A DNA stretch of 5,924 nucleotides from Dehalococcoidia bacterium. Its GTDB lineage: Bacteria > Chloroflexota > Dehalococcoidia > SAR202 > UBA11138. The notes under the pieces are model-generated. The model searched no databases. It was not told where the DNA came from and worked only from the letters and a program-made list of their open reading frames with translations. The stretch covers positions 1 to 5,924 of the forward strand of contig JAAXHY010000498.1 of assembly GCA_012270665.1 (NCBI GenBank), written 5' to 3'. A program made the translations under genes and the position numbers. This document shows, in pieces, positions 1 to 5,661 of the stretch; position 1 is the stretch's first letter; each line of letters begins with the position of its first letter.

Positions 1-1
1 G

Positions 2-73
2 ATATATATCGCGTCGTCCGCCGACTTTGCGAAGACCCTGCCTGCCGGACGGGAAGCATCGAATTTCTGGTGA
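2..73 (+). CDS. Possible 3' end of an upstream gene (partial, unidentified)
   Basis: Reading from base 2 gives an open frame of 23 codons that runs in from the window edge and ends at a TGA (71-73). The peptide ends in residues resembling ...GREASNFW. Many codons end in G or C, as in the clear genes of this window, so it may be the C-terminus of a gene transcribed in the same direction as the crotonase. The other two forward frames are also open for part of this stretch, so the frame choice is weak. I do not recognise the family. Between its stop and the promoter at 192 there is about 120 bases with no gene that I can support. Confidence 0.25.
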   Translation: MYIASSADFAKTLPAGREASNFW

Positions 74-191
74 GTATCCGGCGTAGTATGACAATACCCA
101 ATATCGTTATGCCGATTCGTGTCCTTCGTGGATAGAACCGGATGTTCTTCTACCAACCACTTTTGTGACGCTTACTGAGATCCAGCATTCG

Positions 192-220
192 TTGACACCC
201 GCGGCGCCTGCTAATACACT
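192..220 (+). promoter_or_regulatory. Sigma70-type promoter for the crotonase/ThDP-enzyme unit
   Basis: A perfect -35 hexamer TTGACA (192-197) is followed after exactly 17 bases by TACACT (215-220), which matches 4 of 6 positions of TATAAT. Transcription would start near 227, giving a leader of about 20 bases before the ATG at 248, and that leader contains the ribosome-binding site AGGAG (237-241). This is the best-formed promoter in the window and probably serves both downstream metabolic genes. Confidence 0.6.
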
Positions 221-247
221 CCGAACCAGCTTGGCCAGGAGCGAATC

Positions 248-1042
248 ATGACGATTTCCACCGACACGATACTCTACGAAGCGCGCGACAACATCGCGTA
301 TATCACGCTGAACAGACCGGAGTCTCTGAACGCTATCAGCCGCGAACTGGGAAGGGGCCTACGCGAGGCGCTGGACCTCTTCAGAGACGATCCGGACCTC
401 TACGCGGCGATCCTCATTGGTAGTGGTGGGCGAGCTTTCTCTGCGGGCATGGACTTGAAGGAGCGAGCGGCGCTGGACGCCGAGGGAGACAGGCCGGAAA
501 GTCCGATACGCAGGCCGCTTGTGAGTTCATACGCGGACCGGGGCGTATTCAAGCCCGTAATTGCGGCTATTGACGGCTACTGCGTCGCAGGCGGACTGGA
601 GATGTCGTTGTGCTGCGACATACGAGTAGCTACGCGCCAGTCGCAATTCGGCCTCCCGGAGGCGCGCTGGAGTATCTTCCCTGGTCATGCGGTGCATAAC
701 CTATCCAGGATGATACCGCTGGGAGAGGCGCTGAATATGATGCTTACCGGAACCCGCATCAACTCCCAGCGCGCATACGACATCGGGCTGATCCAGCACC
801 TGGTCGAGGACAGGGACGAGCTGCTGAGAAAGTGTGACGAAATAGCCGAGGAGATAAAGCTGTGCGCCCCGCTCGCCATCCAGGGGATAAAGCGTATCGT
901 CTATGGTGGCAAGGATGTGCCGGTGGAACACTCAGTACGCCTCGGCGCGCCCATAATGGAGCGAGTGCAGGCCACTGAAGACGCCATCGAAGGGCCGAAA
1001 GCGTTCTCGGAGAAGCGGCGGCCTGTGTGGAAGTCGGGTTAG
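248..1042 (+). CDS. Enoyl-CoA hydratase/isomerase (crotonase) family protein
   Basis: This 264-residue protein has the usual length of a single-domain cytoplasmic crotonase. The family binds acyl-CoA thioesters and stabilises an enolate in an oxyanion hole. Visible landmarks are the N-terminal NRPESLNAI (22-30), the first oxyanion loop AFSAGMDL (63-70), the second loop YCVAGGLEM (111-119), and FGLPEARWSIFPG (134-146). Glu118 and Glu138 occupy the positions of the two catalytic glutamates of classical enoyl-CoA hydratase, so hydratase activity is plausible. The C-terminus SEKRRPVWKSG is also typical. The usual Gly-rich GGxQRL segment after the PG turn is replaced by GHAVHNLSRM, so substrate preference may differ. 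AGGAG (237-241), six bases before the ATG, supports the start. The next gene follows after 48 bases on the same strand, suggesting an operon. Isomerase, dehydratase or thioester-hydrolase variants of the superfamily cannot be excluded. Confidence 0.9.
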   Translation: MTISTDTILYEARDNIAYITLNRPESLNAISRELGRGLREALDLFRDDPDLYAAILIGSGGRAFSAGMDLKERAALDAEGDRPESPIRRPLVSSYADRGVFKPVIAAIDGYCVAGGLEMSLCCDIRVATRQSQFGLPEARWSIFPGHAVHNLSRMIPLGEALNMMLTGTRINSQRAYDIGLIQHLVEDRDELLRKCDEIAEEIKLCAPLAIQGIKRIVYGGKDVPVEHSVRLGAPIMERVQATEDAIEGPKAFSEKRRPVWKSG

Positions 1043-1077
1043 TTAGAATCAAAGGGTTTATAGGATTCTCAGGATAT

Positions 1078-1084
1078 GGAGGGG
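1078..1084 (+). promoter_or_regulatory. Shine-Dalgarno site deciding the start of the ThDP enzyme
   Basis: GGAGGGG lies six bases before the ATG at 1091. It overlaps the first codons that would be used if translation began at the upstream in-frame ATG (1076). No comparable site precedes 1076 or the middle ATG at 1085. The strong, well-spaced site therefore favours 1091 as the true start and makes the 5-residue N-terminal extension unlikely. Confidence 0.7.
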
Positions 1085-1090
1085 ATGGAA

Positions 1091-2779
1091 ATGGGACTGA
1101 TAGAAGGAAGCGCGCTTGTAACCAGGTCAATTGCCAACGAGGGTATATCAACCCTGTTCGGACTCGCGGGCGGTCCTATCGTCGAGGTGATGGGCTATGG
1201 GCCGCGATACGGCGTGAGACCGATTGGAGTCAGGCACGAACAGGCGGCCACGTTCGCTGCCACGGCGTATGGATACGTCAGGAACGAGGTTGGAGTCGCC
1301 GTGCTGGCGGCCGGGCCGGGAGTGACCAACGGCGTCACCGGCGCGCACGTCGCATTCGATAACTGTATGCCGCTGGTCATAATCGGCGGCTCGGGTCCGC
1401 AGACGGGTCGCTACTCCGGCACGTTCCAGGAGACGGACAACGTACCGATGTTCCGAGAAATTACGAAGATGGCGGTACAGGTAGACAGCGCCGCGCGCAT
1501 TCCCGAGTACATGTCCATGGCATTCAGAAAGGCCAAGACCGGACGGCCCGGACCCGTGTACCTCGATCTTCCATCCGACGTACTCCAAGAGATGGTCGAG
1601 GAAGACTCCGTACACTGGCCGACGGACTACTACACCGACGCGCCGCCACAGGGAAACCCTGAGCAGGTATCCCGCGCCGCCGGTCTGCTGCTGAACGCGG
1701 AGCGGCCCGCTATGATAGTCGGCAAAGGCGTGCGCTGGTCGGAGCCGACACAGCAACTGGCGGAGTTGGTCGAGACGCTGGGAATCCCCTATCTGCCCTC
1801 CCCTATGGGACGCGGCTTCATCCCGGACGATCATCCGATGAACTTCAACGCCGCCCGCAGTACGCTTATGCAGGGTGCGGACGTGATCCTGGTCGTCGGA
1901 GCGCGTCTGAATTGGATGTTCGACTTCGGACGCAGGTTCGCGCCGGACGCCAAGATAATCCACATTGACATCGAGCCTGAGGAGATAGGACTCAACCGCA
2001 AGGTGGACGTCGGAATCGTGGGGGACGCGGGACAGGCGCTCGGACAGATTCTGGCCGAACTGGAGGGCAGAACGGACGGCGTGAGAGACAGGGCCGAGGA
2101 AGGCCCCTGGCTGACGGCGCTGAGGGAAAAGGCCGCGTCGAACGCCGAGTCCATCCACCCTTTCATGGAATCGGACGCCACGCCGATAAAGACCTATCGC
2201 CTGCTCACAGAGGTGAAGAACGTGTTCCCACGCGATACTATCTACTCGGTTGACGGGCAGATAACGCTCGCCACGGGACGCCAGATCCTGCCTAGCAACA
2301 CCCCGGCCAGCCGGCTGAATTCCGGCACGAACGGCTGCATGGGCGTCGGGGTTCCATTCGCGATAGGCGCGAAGCTCGCGAGGCCGGATGCGCCCGTTGT
2401 CAGCGTGAATGGGGACTGCGCTTTCGGGTTCAATTCGATGGAGATGGAGACCGCGGCGCGGCACAGCCTGCCGATAGTCTTCATAGTGAACAACAACTCC
2501 GGCATAGTGGGTGGCAATCTCGAATCGCGCATGGGACTGCCTGAGGACTACGGAGAGCGCGTGGCGCGCTACGTCCAAGACATTCGCTACGACAAGATGA
2601 TGGAGGCGTTCGGCGGCCACACCGAGCACGTGACCGAGCCTGACGACATACGGCCTGCGCTGGAGCGAGCGTACGCGGCCAGCCAGGAAGGGATGCCTTC
2701 CTGCGTCAACGTAATCACCGACCCGATGGAGCAGATGATAACGCGCTCCAACCGAGCGAGCGCGCTGATGGGCTACTAA
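1091..2779 (+). CDS. Thiamine-diphosphate enzyme, oxalyl-CoA decarboxylase / 2-hydroxyacyl-CoA lyase-like
   Basis: This is a 562-residue cytoplasmic enzyme with the three-domain layout of the acetolactate-synthase superfamily. Numbering here is from Met1091. The N-terminal PYR domain carries the cofactor-activating Glu50 in RHEQAA, followed by AAGPGVTNGVTG. The middle domain contains SPMGRGFIPDDHP, VGARLNW (270-276) and IDIEPEEIGLNR (293-304), which are hallmarks I associate with oxalyl-CoA decarboxylase and its relatives. The C-terminal domain has the ThDP/Mg motif from GDC (441-443) to NNN (467-469). The segment GTFQETD (110-116) resembles the GxFQE stretch of 2-hydroxyacyl-CoA lyases more than the GDYEE stretch of oxalyl-CoA decarboxylase. 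The Tyr that I recall after NNGGI in the decarboxylase is Val473 here. The likely reaction is C-C cleavage or decarboxylation of a 2-hydroxy- or 2-oxoacyl-CoA. The start is set by the Shine-Dalgarno site at 1078-1084; ATG 1076 is the alternative. It is probably co-transcribed with the crotonase. Acetolactate synthase or a glyoxylate-carboligase-type enzyme is less likely. Confidence 0.85.
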   Translation: MGLIEGSALVTRSIANEGISTLFGLAGGPIVEVMGYGPRYGVRPIGVRHEQAATFAATAYGYVRNEVGVAVLAAGPGVTNGVTGAHVAFDNCMPLVIIGGSGPQTGRYSGTFQETDNVPMFREITKMAVQVDSAARIPEYMSMAFRKAKTGRPGPVYLDLPSDVLQEMVEEDSVHWPTDYYTDAPPQGNPEQVSRAAGLLLNAERPAMIVGKGVRWSEPTQQLAELVETLGIPYLPSPMGRGFIPDDHPMNFNAARSTLMQGADVILVVGARLNWMFDFGRRFAPDAKIIHIDIEPEEIGLNRKVDVGIVGDAGQALGQILAELEGRTDGVRDRAEEGPWLTALREKAASNAESIHPFMESDATPIKTYRLLTEVKNVFPRDTIYSVDGQITLATGRQILPSNTPASRLNSGTNGCMGVGVPFAIGAKLARPDAPVVSVNGDCAFGFNSMEMETAARHSLPIVFIVNNNSGIVGGNLESRMGLPEDYGERVARYVQDIRYDKMMEAFGGHTEHVTEPDDIRPALERAYAASQEGMPSCVNVITDPMEQMITRSNRASALMGY

Positions 2780-2802
2780 CAAAGGCGTTCAATTTGGATC
2801 GG

Positions 2803-2837
2803 GTATGTTTATACGCGAGATAGCAATGCGGTAGAAT
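2803..2837 (+). promoter_or_regulatory. Candidate promoter and operator of the vapBC pair
   Basis: A TAGAAT box (2832-2837, 5 of 6 to TATAAT) lies 18 bases after TTTATA (2808-2813, 4 of 6 to TTGACA). The small palindrome GTAT-GTTT-ATAC (2803-2814) overlaps the -35 box. An inverted repeat overlapping the promoter is where VapB-VapC complexes usually bind to repress their own operon, so this is a reasonable but weak operator candidate. A second short palindrome, GATATATC (2868-2875), sits between the ribosome-binding site and the antitoxin ATG. No terminator was seen after the ThDP enzyme, so read-through from upstream is also possible. Confidence 0.3.
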
Positions 2838-2877
2838 GAGGTGAGAACCGTGTCCGCTCCAGTAAGGGATATATCAG

Positions 2878-3111
2878 ATGCTCACAACGCTCGACATTGA
2901 CAGAAAGCTGCTCGACACCGTGGTCGAGGCTACGGGGGAAGAAACCGAGAGTCGGGCTGTGAACGCCGTAATGAGAGAGTATCTTCGCTGGAAGAACGTT
3001 CAGGACATACGCTCCATGGCCGGCCGCTCCAGGATCGAAGATACGACCGCGCGTCAGAGAGATCTGGATAGAAAGCGCCGTAAATTCCTGGAGCGAATTC
3101 GACGCGGTTAG
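2878..3111 (+). CDS. vapB: VapB-type antitoxin (ribbon-helix-helix family)
   Basis: This small protein of 77 residues begins with TTLDIDRKLLDTVVEATG, followed by ESRAVNAVMREYLR. That is the pattern of the VapB antitoxin family: a short DNA-binding strand, then two helices (about residues 8-19 and 24-37). It would neutralise the PIN-domain toxin encoded one base downstream and repress the shared promoter as a dimer. The start is well fixed: an in-frame TAA (2863-2865) lies just upstream and AAGGGA (2864-2869) is eight bases before the ATG. The C-terminal part, where antitoxins usually contact the toxin, is oddly basic (RDLDRKRRKFLERIRRG, 61-77). Assignment rests on the N-terminal pattern plus the neighbour; the family is short and divergent, so the exact subgroup is open. 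Confidence 0.8.
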   Translation: MLTTLDIDRKLLDTVVEATGEETESRAVNAVMREYLRWKNVQDIRSMAGRSRIEDTTARQRDLDRKRRKFLERIRRG

Positions 3112-3112
3112 C

Positions 3113-3499
3113 ATGGTTATCGCGGATACATCAGTCTGGCTGAACTATATCAACCGACCGGAATCTCCAAGCGGCAGGACGTTGGATTCCTACCTGACGG
3201 ACGGTGACGTACAGATGGTTGGGCCAGTTCTGACAGAGATACTGCAAGGGTGCGTATCTCAATCAGATTATGACTTCTGGGCAAGCCGTCTCGCTGAGAT
3301 GTCGTTTATAGATGCTGACAAAGACACTTGGTTGATAGCTTCGAAAGTGAACTATGGCCTGATGAGGCGAGGCAGTATGCTCGGATTCGCTGATCTGATT
3401 ATCGCATCGTTGGCGCTTCAACATTCGTTGCCGCTACTGACACTGGATAACGATTTCGAGCGTGTGGACAATCTTGAGACTTACGTACTGGAACAGTGA
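3113..3499 (+). CDS. vapC: VapC-type PIN-domain ribonuclease toxin
   Basis: This is a 128-residue single PIN domain, the normal size of a VapC toxin. These Mg-dependent ribonucleases cut RNA (tRNA or rRNA in characterised cases) and halt translation when the antitoxin is lost. The acidic active-site residues are all present: Asp5 in IADTSVW, Glu42 in VLTEILQG, Asp94 in GFADLIIA, and Asp112/Asp114 in TLDNDF. No frameshift or missing residue suggests inactivation. The ATG follows the antitoxin stop after a single base and has no clear Shine-Dalgarno of its own, so it is probably translated by coupling, which keeps toxin below antitoxin. By hand count, GC over 3181-3480 is about 49%, against about 62% over 1261-1560 in the ThDP-enzyme gene, which fits horizontal acquisition of the pair. 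The RNA target cannot be predicted. Confidence 0.92.
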   Translation: MVIADTSVWLNYINRPESPSGRTLDSYLTDGDVQMVGPVLTEILQGCVSQSDYDFWASRLAEMSFIDADKDTWLIASKVNYGLMRRGSMLGFADLIIASLALQHSLPLLTLDNDFERVDNLETYVLEQ

Positions 3500-3520
3500 A
3501 AATTCGGCGTGAGTAACTTC

Positions 3521-3526
3521 TACAAT
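3521..3526 (+). promoter_or_regulatory. Possible -10 box for the NIPSNAP gene
   Basis: TACAAT matches 5 of 6 positions of TATAAT and lies 29 bases before the NIPSNAP ATG. No convincing -35 box is found 16-18 bases upstream; the best hexamer, TGAAAA, overlaps the end of vapC. If used, it would uncouple this gene from toxin-antitoxin transcription. It could equally be chance. Confidence 0.2.
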
Positions 3527-3555
3527 CGCCAATAACCGACGAAAAGGAGTCGAGA

Positions 3556-4173
3556 ATGATATACGAGTTCAGGACTTATGACCTCAAGCCCCGGTCGGCG
3601 CCGGAGTTCGAGAAGCGGACCGCCGCGAAGTGGAAGGAAGGCCGGGGCAACTACTCCGACCTGTTCGGCTTCTGGCAGACGGAGGCGGGCCCGCTGAACC
3701 AGGTGGTGCATGTCTGGCCCTATGAAGACCTCAACCAGCGTAGCGAAGTCCGGGCCAAGGTTGTCGCGGATGGCGTGTGGCCGCCCGACAACTCGGAGTT
3801 CATGATCAATATGCACTCCGAAATCTTCCTGCCCGCTCCGTTCATGGAGTTTCGCGGCGCGGCGAAACTCGGCCCGGTTTATGAAATGCGTATCTATACC
3901 TACCAGTCGGGCGACATACCCAAAGTGATTGACAAGTGGAGCGAACATATCGAGGAGAGACAGAGGTATTCCCCGCTGGTGGGCGCCTGGTACTCTGAAC
4001 TCGGCAATCTCAATACTTGGATTCACATGTGGGCGTATGAGAGCTACGACCAGCGAGCGCAGATACGCGCAGAGACTCGCGCGAAGGGCGTATGGCCGCC
4101 TCCGGGTGGGGTCGCTCCGCTCAAGCAGGAAAACAAGTTGCTGCTGCCTTTGAGTGTCTCACCACTTCAGTAG
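3556..4173 (+). CDS. Tandem NIPSNAP-domain protein
   Basis: This 205-residue soluble protein is made of two similar NIPSNAP (dimeric alpha-beta-barrel) domains. The first starts with IYEFRTYDLKP (2-12) and runs through HVWPYEDLNQR (52-62) to GVWPP (73-77). The second starts with VYEMRIYTYQSG (108-119) and runs through HMWAYESYDQR (157-167) to GVWPP (178-182). The repeated H-x-W-x-Y-E-x-x-x-Q-R core and the repeated GVWPP make an internal duplication clear. Bacterial NIPSNAP proteins have no settled biochemical role; they often lie beside catabolic or oxidoreductase genes, and I make no functional claim. The start is supported by AAGGAG (3544-3549), six bases before the ATG. The gene follows vapC by 56 bases on the same strand, and a perfect hairpin 26 bases after the stop ends the unit. 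Its GC is high like the metabolic genes, unlike vapC. Confidence 0.88.
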   Translation: MIYEFRTYDLKPRSAPEFEKRTAAKWKEGRGNYSDLFGFWQTEAGPLNQVVHVWPYEDLNQRSEVRAKVVADGVWPPDNSEFMINMHSEIFLPAPFMEFRGAAKLGPVYEMRIYTYQSGDIPKVIDKWSEHIEERQRYSPLVGAWYSELGNLNTWIHMWAYESYDQRAQIRAETRAKGVWPPPGGVAPLKQENKLLLPLSVSPLQ

Positions 4174-4199
4174 CATTCAACTGAGCGGGCTCGGAAATC

Positions 4200-4231
4200 A
4201 AGGAACCGCCCCGGACCGGAGGCGGTTCCTT
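4200..4231. terminator. Bidirectional hairpin terminator between convergent genes
   Basis: AAGGAACCGCC (4200-4210) and GGCGGTTCCTT (4221-4231) form a perfect 11-bp stem with a 10-base loop. It lies 26 bases after the NIPSNAP stop and about 40 bases after the protease stop on the other strand. The stem ends in TT on both strands, but the following T tract is short (TTATCT on +, TTGATTT on -). Placement between convergent stops supports termination of both units. Confidence 0.8.
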
Positions 4232-4270
4232 ATCTGATAGGCGCAACGGTGGTGGGTCGAGCCCAAGCGT

Positions 4271-5425
4271 TCACATCCCCCCGAGCCAGGGGTCGAGTGT
4301 GATCTTGACTTCGCGCTCCGAACCAAGTTTGAACAGCGTGAGGGTAACTTCGTCCCCCGGAACCTTGGAGTTCAGATAACTGACCATATCCTCCATGGAC
4401 TCCACGGGTATGTCGTCAACGGCGGTAATGATGTCTCCCAGAGTGTCATCGGTGAGACCCCTGAAGACTGTAAGGCCCGCCCTCCTCGCCGGGCTGTCGG
4501 CGAATATGCCCGTAATGGCAACTCCCCTTGGAAACCCCATTCTGTCGGCCCATTCCCGCGTGACCGCACTCCCCTGAATTCCGATCCACGGCCTCTTCAA
4601 CTCGGATGCGGTCTTCAGATGCGGAAGGATGCTTACCGCCGTATTGCTTGGGACAGCAAAGCCAATCCTGAAGTCCTCCACGGGCGCGTTCGGGGTGTTG
4701 ACTCGAATAGAGGAATTTATCCCGATTACCTTGCCTTCAGAGTTGAGGAGAGGGCCTCCGGAATTCCCCGGATTCAGCGGCACGTCTGTCTGGATCATGT
4801 CGGGAATAGGCCGATTCAAGACGCTTGTTTGTCCTCTGCCAATTCCGCTCACTACTCCAACGGCTATCGAATTGAATTCCCCGAACGGGCTCCCGATGGC
4901 AATCGCCATCTGCCCAGGTCTAACCAGGGACGAGTCCGCCAGTTCGAGCGGAGCTATACCGTCAATGTCTTGCGGTTTGACCTTCAGTACCGCAAGGTCG
5001 TCGGCTTCGCTTATTCCCAACTTCTCTGCGTCCACTTCCTGGCCATTTGAGAGTCTTACAGTGAATGCGTTGCCAGCAGAGATGATGTGATTGTTAGTTA
5101 AAATGTGCCCCTCGTCGTCAACCAGAAAGCCGGACCCGGAATACACTCCGGGAATGGTCACGTTTCTGACTGTTCGCGCCACATCTATCTCGACGACCGC
5201 CGGTCCCGCCTCTTCGAATATGCGCGACACCTGACCTTCGTCGAAAAGTGGCGATTCTCCATCCGAAGGAGAGCCGGCAACGGAGGTGAATAGAAATCCC
5301 AGGGCAAATCCCAAAGCGACGCCGATAGCCAGAATACCAGTCACGAACTTCAACCTGGAATCCGGCTTCTCCTCAGAGAATTCCTCTTTGTCCCTGCGAT
5401 GCCCTCTGTATTCTTCTGGAACCAT
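4271..5425 (-). CDS. htrA: HtrA/DegP-like membrane-anchored serine protease with PDZ domain
   Basis: This is a 384-residue S1C-family protease. A charged N-terminal tail (1-26, rich in R, K and E) precedes one hydrophobic segment (about 27-47), an uncleaved-type signal anchor that puts the rest outside the membrane. The trypsin-like domain (about 64-270) has the full triad: His113 in TNNHII, Asp143 in ADDLAVLKV, and Ser222 in GNSGGPL. IGSPFG and GFAVPS are also typical. A single PDZ domain (about 278-380) follows, with DSPARRAGL and GDIITAVDD. The role is degradation of misfolded or damaged envelope proteins under stress. ATG 5425 is the first possible start after an in-frame TGA upstream; no good Shine-Dalgarno precedes it, which is odd. 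A TATAAT box lies about 47 bases upstream. The gene is convergent with the NIPSNAP gene and separated from the upstream LRR gene by a hairpin, so it is probably transcribed alone. Confidence 0.95.
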   Translation of the reverse strand: MVPEEYRGHRRDKEEFSEEKPDSRLKFVTGILAIGVALGFALGFLFTSVAGSPSDGESPLFDEGQVSRIFEEAGPAVVEIDVARTVRNVTIPGVYSGSGFLVDDEGHILTNNHIISAGNAFTVRLSNGQEVDAEKLGISEADDLAVLKVKPQDIDGIAPLELADSSLVRPGQMAIAIGSPFGEFNSIAVGVVSGIGRGQTSVLNRPIPDMIQTDVPLNPGNSGGPLLNSEGKVIGINSSIRVNTPNAPVEDFRIGFAVPSNTAVSILPHLKTASELKRPWIGIQGSAVTREWADRMGFPRGVAITGIFADSPARRAGLTVFRGLTDDTLGDIITAVDDIPVESMEDMVSYLNSKVPGDEVTLTLFKLGSEREVKITLDPWLGGM

Positions 5426-5471
5426 GCTTCGTTGAATCGCCCTGCCGATTGGATTAACAGACTCTCAATTC

Positions 5472-5477
5472 ATTATA
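5472..5477 (-). promoter_or_regulatory. -10 box of the protease gene
   Basis: On the minus strand this reads TATAAT, a perfect -10 hexamer, placing the start of transcription about 40 bases before the protease ATG. No hexamer resembling TTGACA is found at 16-18 bases upstream (the best is TAACCA), so the promoter may need an activator or an alternative sigma factor, or may simply be weak. Separate transcription fits a stress-controlled protease, but that is inference. Confidence 0.4.
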
Positions 5478-5604
5478 ACGCCATACGGTACTGAGTGGTT
5501 ATGTCGGAAGCGAATACCGCAGAATCCTCCGTGAGCGGAGCTGCATCCTATGGCAGAAGACCGACGGCCAGGCGGCGTGAGGTGGCGTCTGGAATATGAT
5601 GACG

Positions 5605-5646
5605 AAGACGCGCTCCCGACATCCATCACGTCCGAGAGCGCGTCTT
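5605..5646. terminator. Hairpin terminator after the LRR gene
   Basis: AAGACGCGCTC (5605-5615) and GAGCGCGTCTT (5636-5646) form a perfect, GC-rich 11-bp stem with a 20-base loop. It starts 15 bases after the LRR stop codon on the minus strand. On the plus strand the stem is followed by TT, making a TCTTTT run; on the minus strand it ends in GTCTTCGTC, a weak T tract. Location right after the stop supports termination of the LRR transcript before the protease promoter. Confidence 0.7.
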
Positions 5647-5661
5647 TTGGGGTTGATTCGG

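Noticed and set aside
1..10. Perfect palindrome GATATATATC at the window edge, similar to GATATATC near vapB
   Set aside because: Alternating AT runs are self-palindromic by nature, and there is no matching context to suggest a shared site or an attachment repeat.
134..148. Hairpin AGAAC-CGGAT-GTTCT upstream of the crotonase promoter
   Set aside because: The stem is only 5 bp and is followed by TCTACC, not a T tract, so it is too weak to call a terminator or regulatory structure.
1148..2782. 544-codon open frame on the minus strand, opposite the ThDP-enzyme gene
   Set aside because: It mirrors a well-identified gene and its protein is dominated by Arg, His and Val without any recognisable domain. 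This is the usual shadow of a GC-rich coding strand.
4619..5090. Plus-strand open frames opposite the protease gene
   Set aside because: The minus strand encodes a complete protease with an intact catalytic triad. The opposite frames show no family pattern or ribosome-binding site.
5527..5540. Hairpin CTCCG-TGAG-CGGAG between the LRR and protease genes
   Set aside because: The 5-bp stem lies before the protease promoter, with no T tract or known role. It is likely chance in GC-rich DNA.
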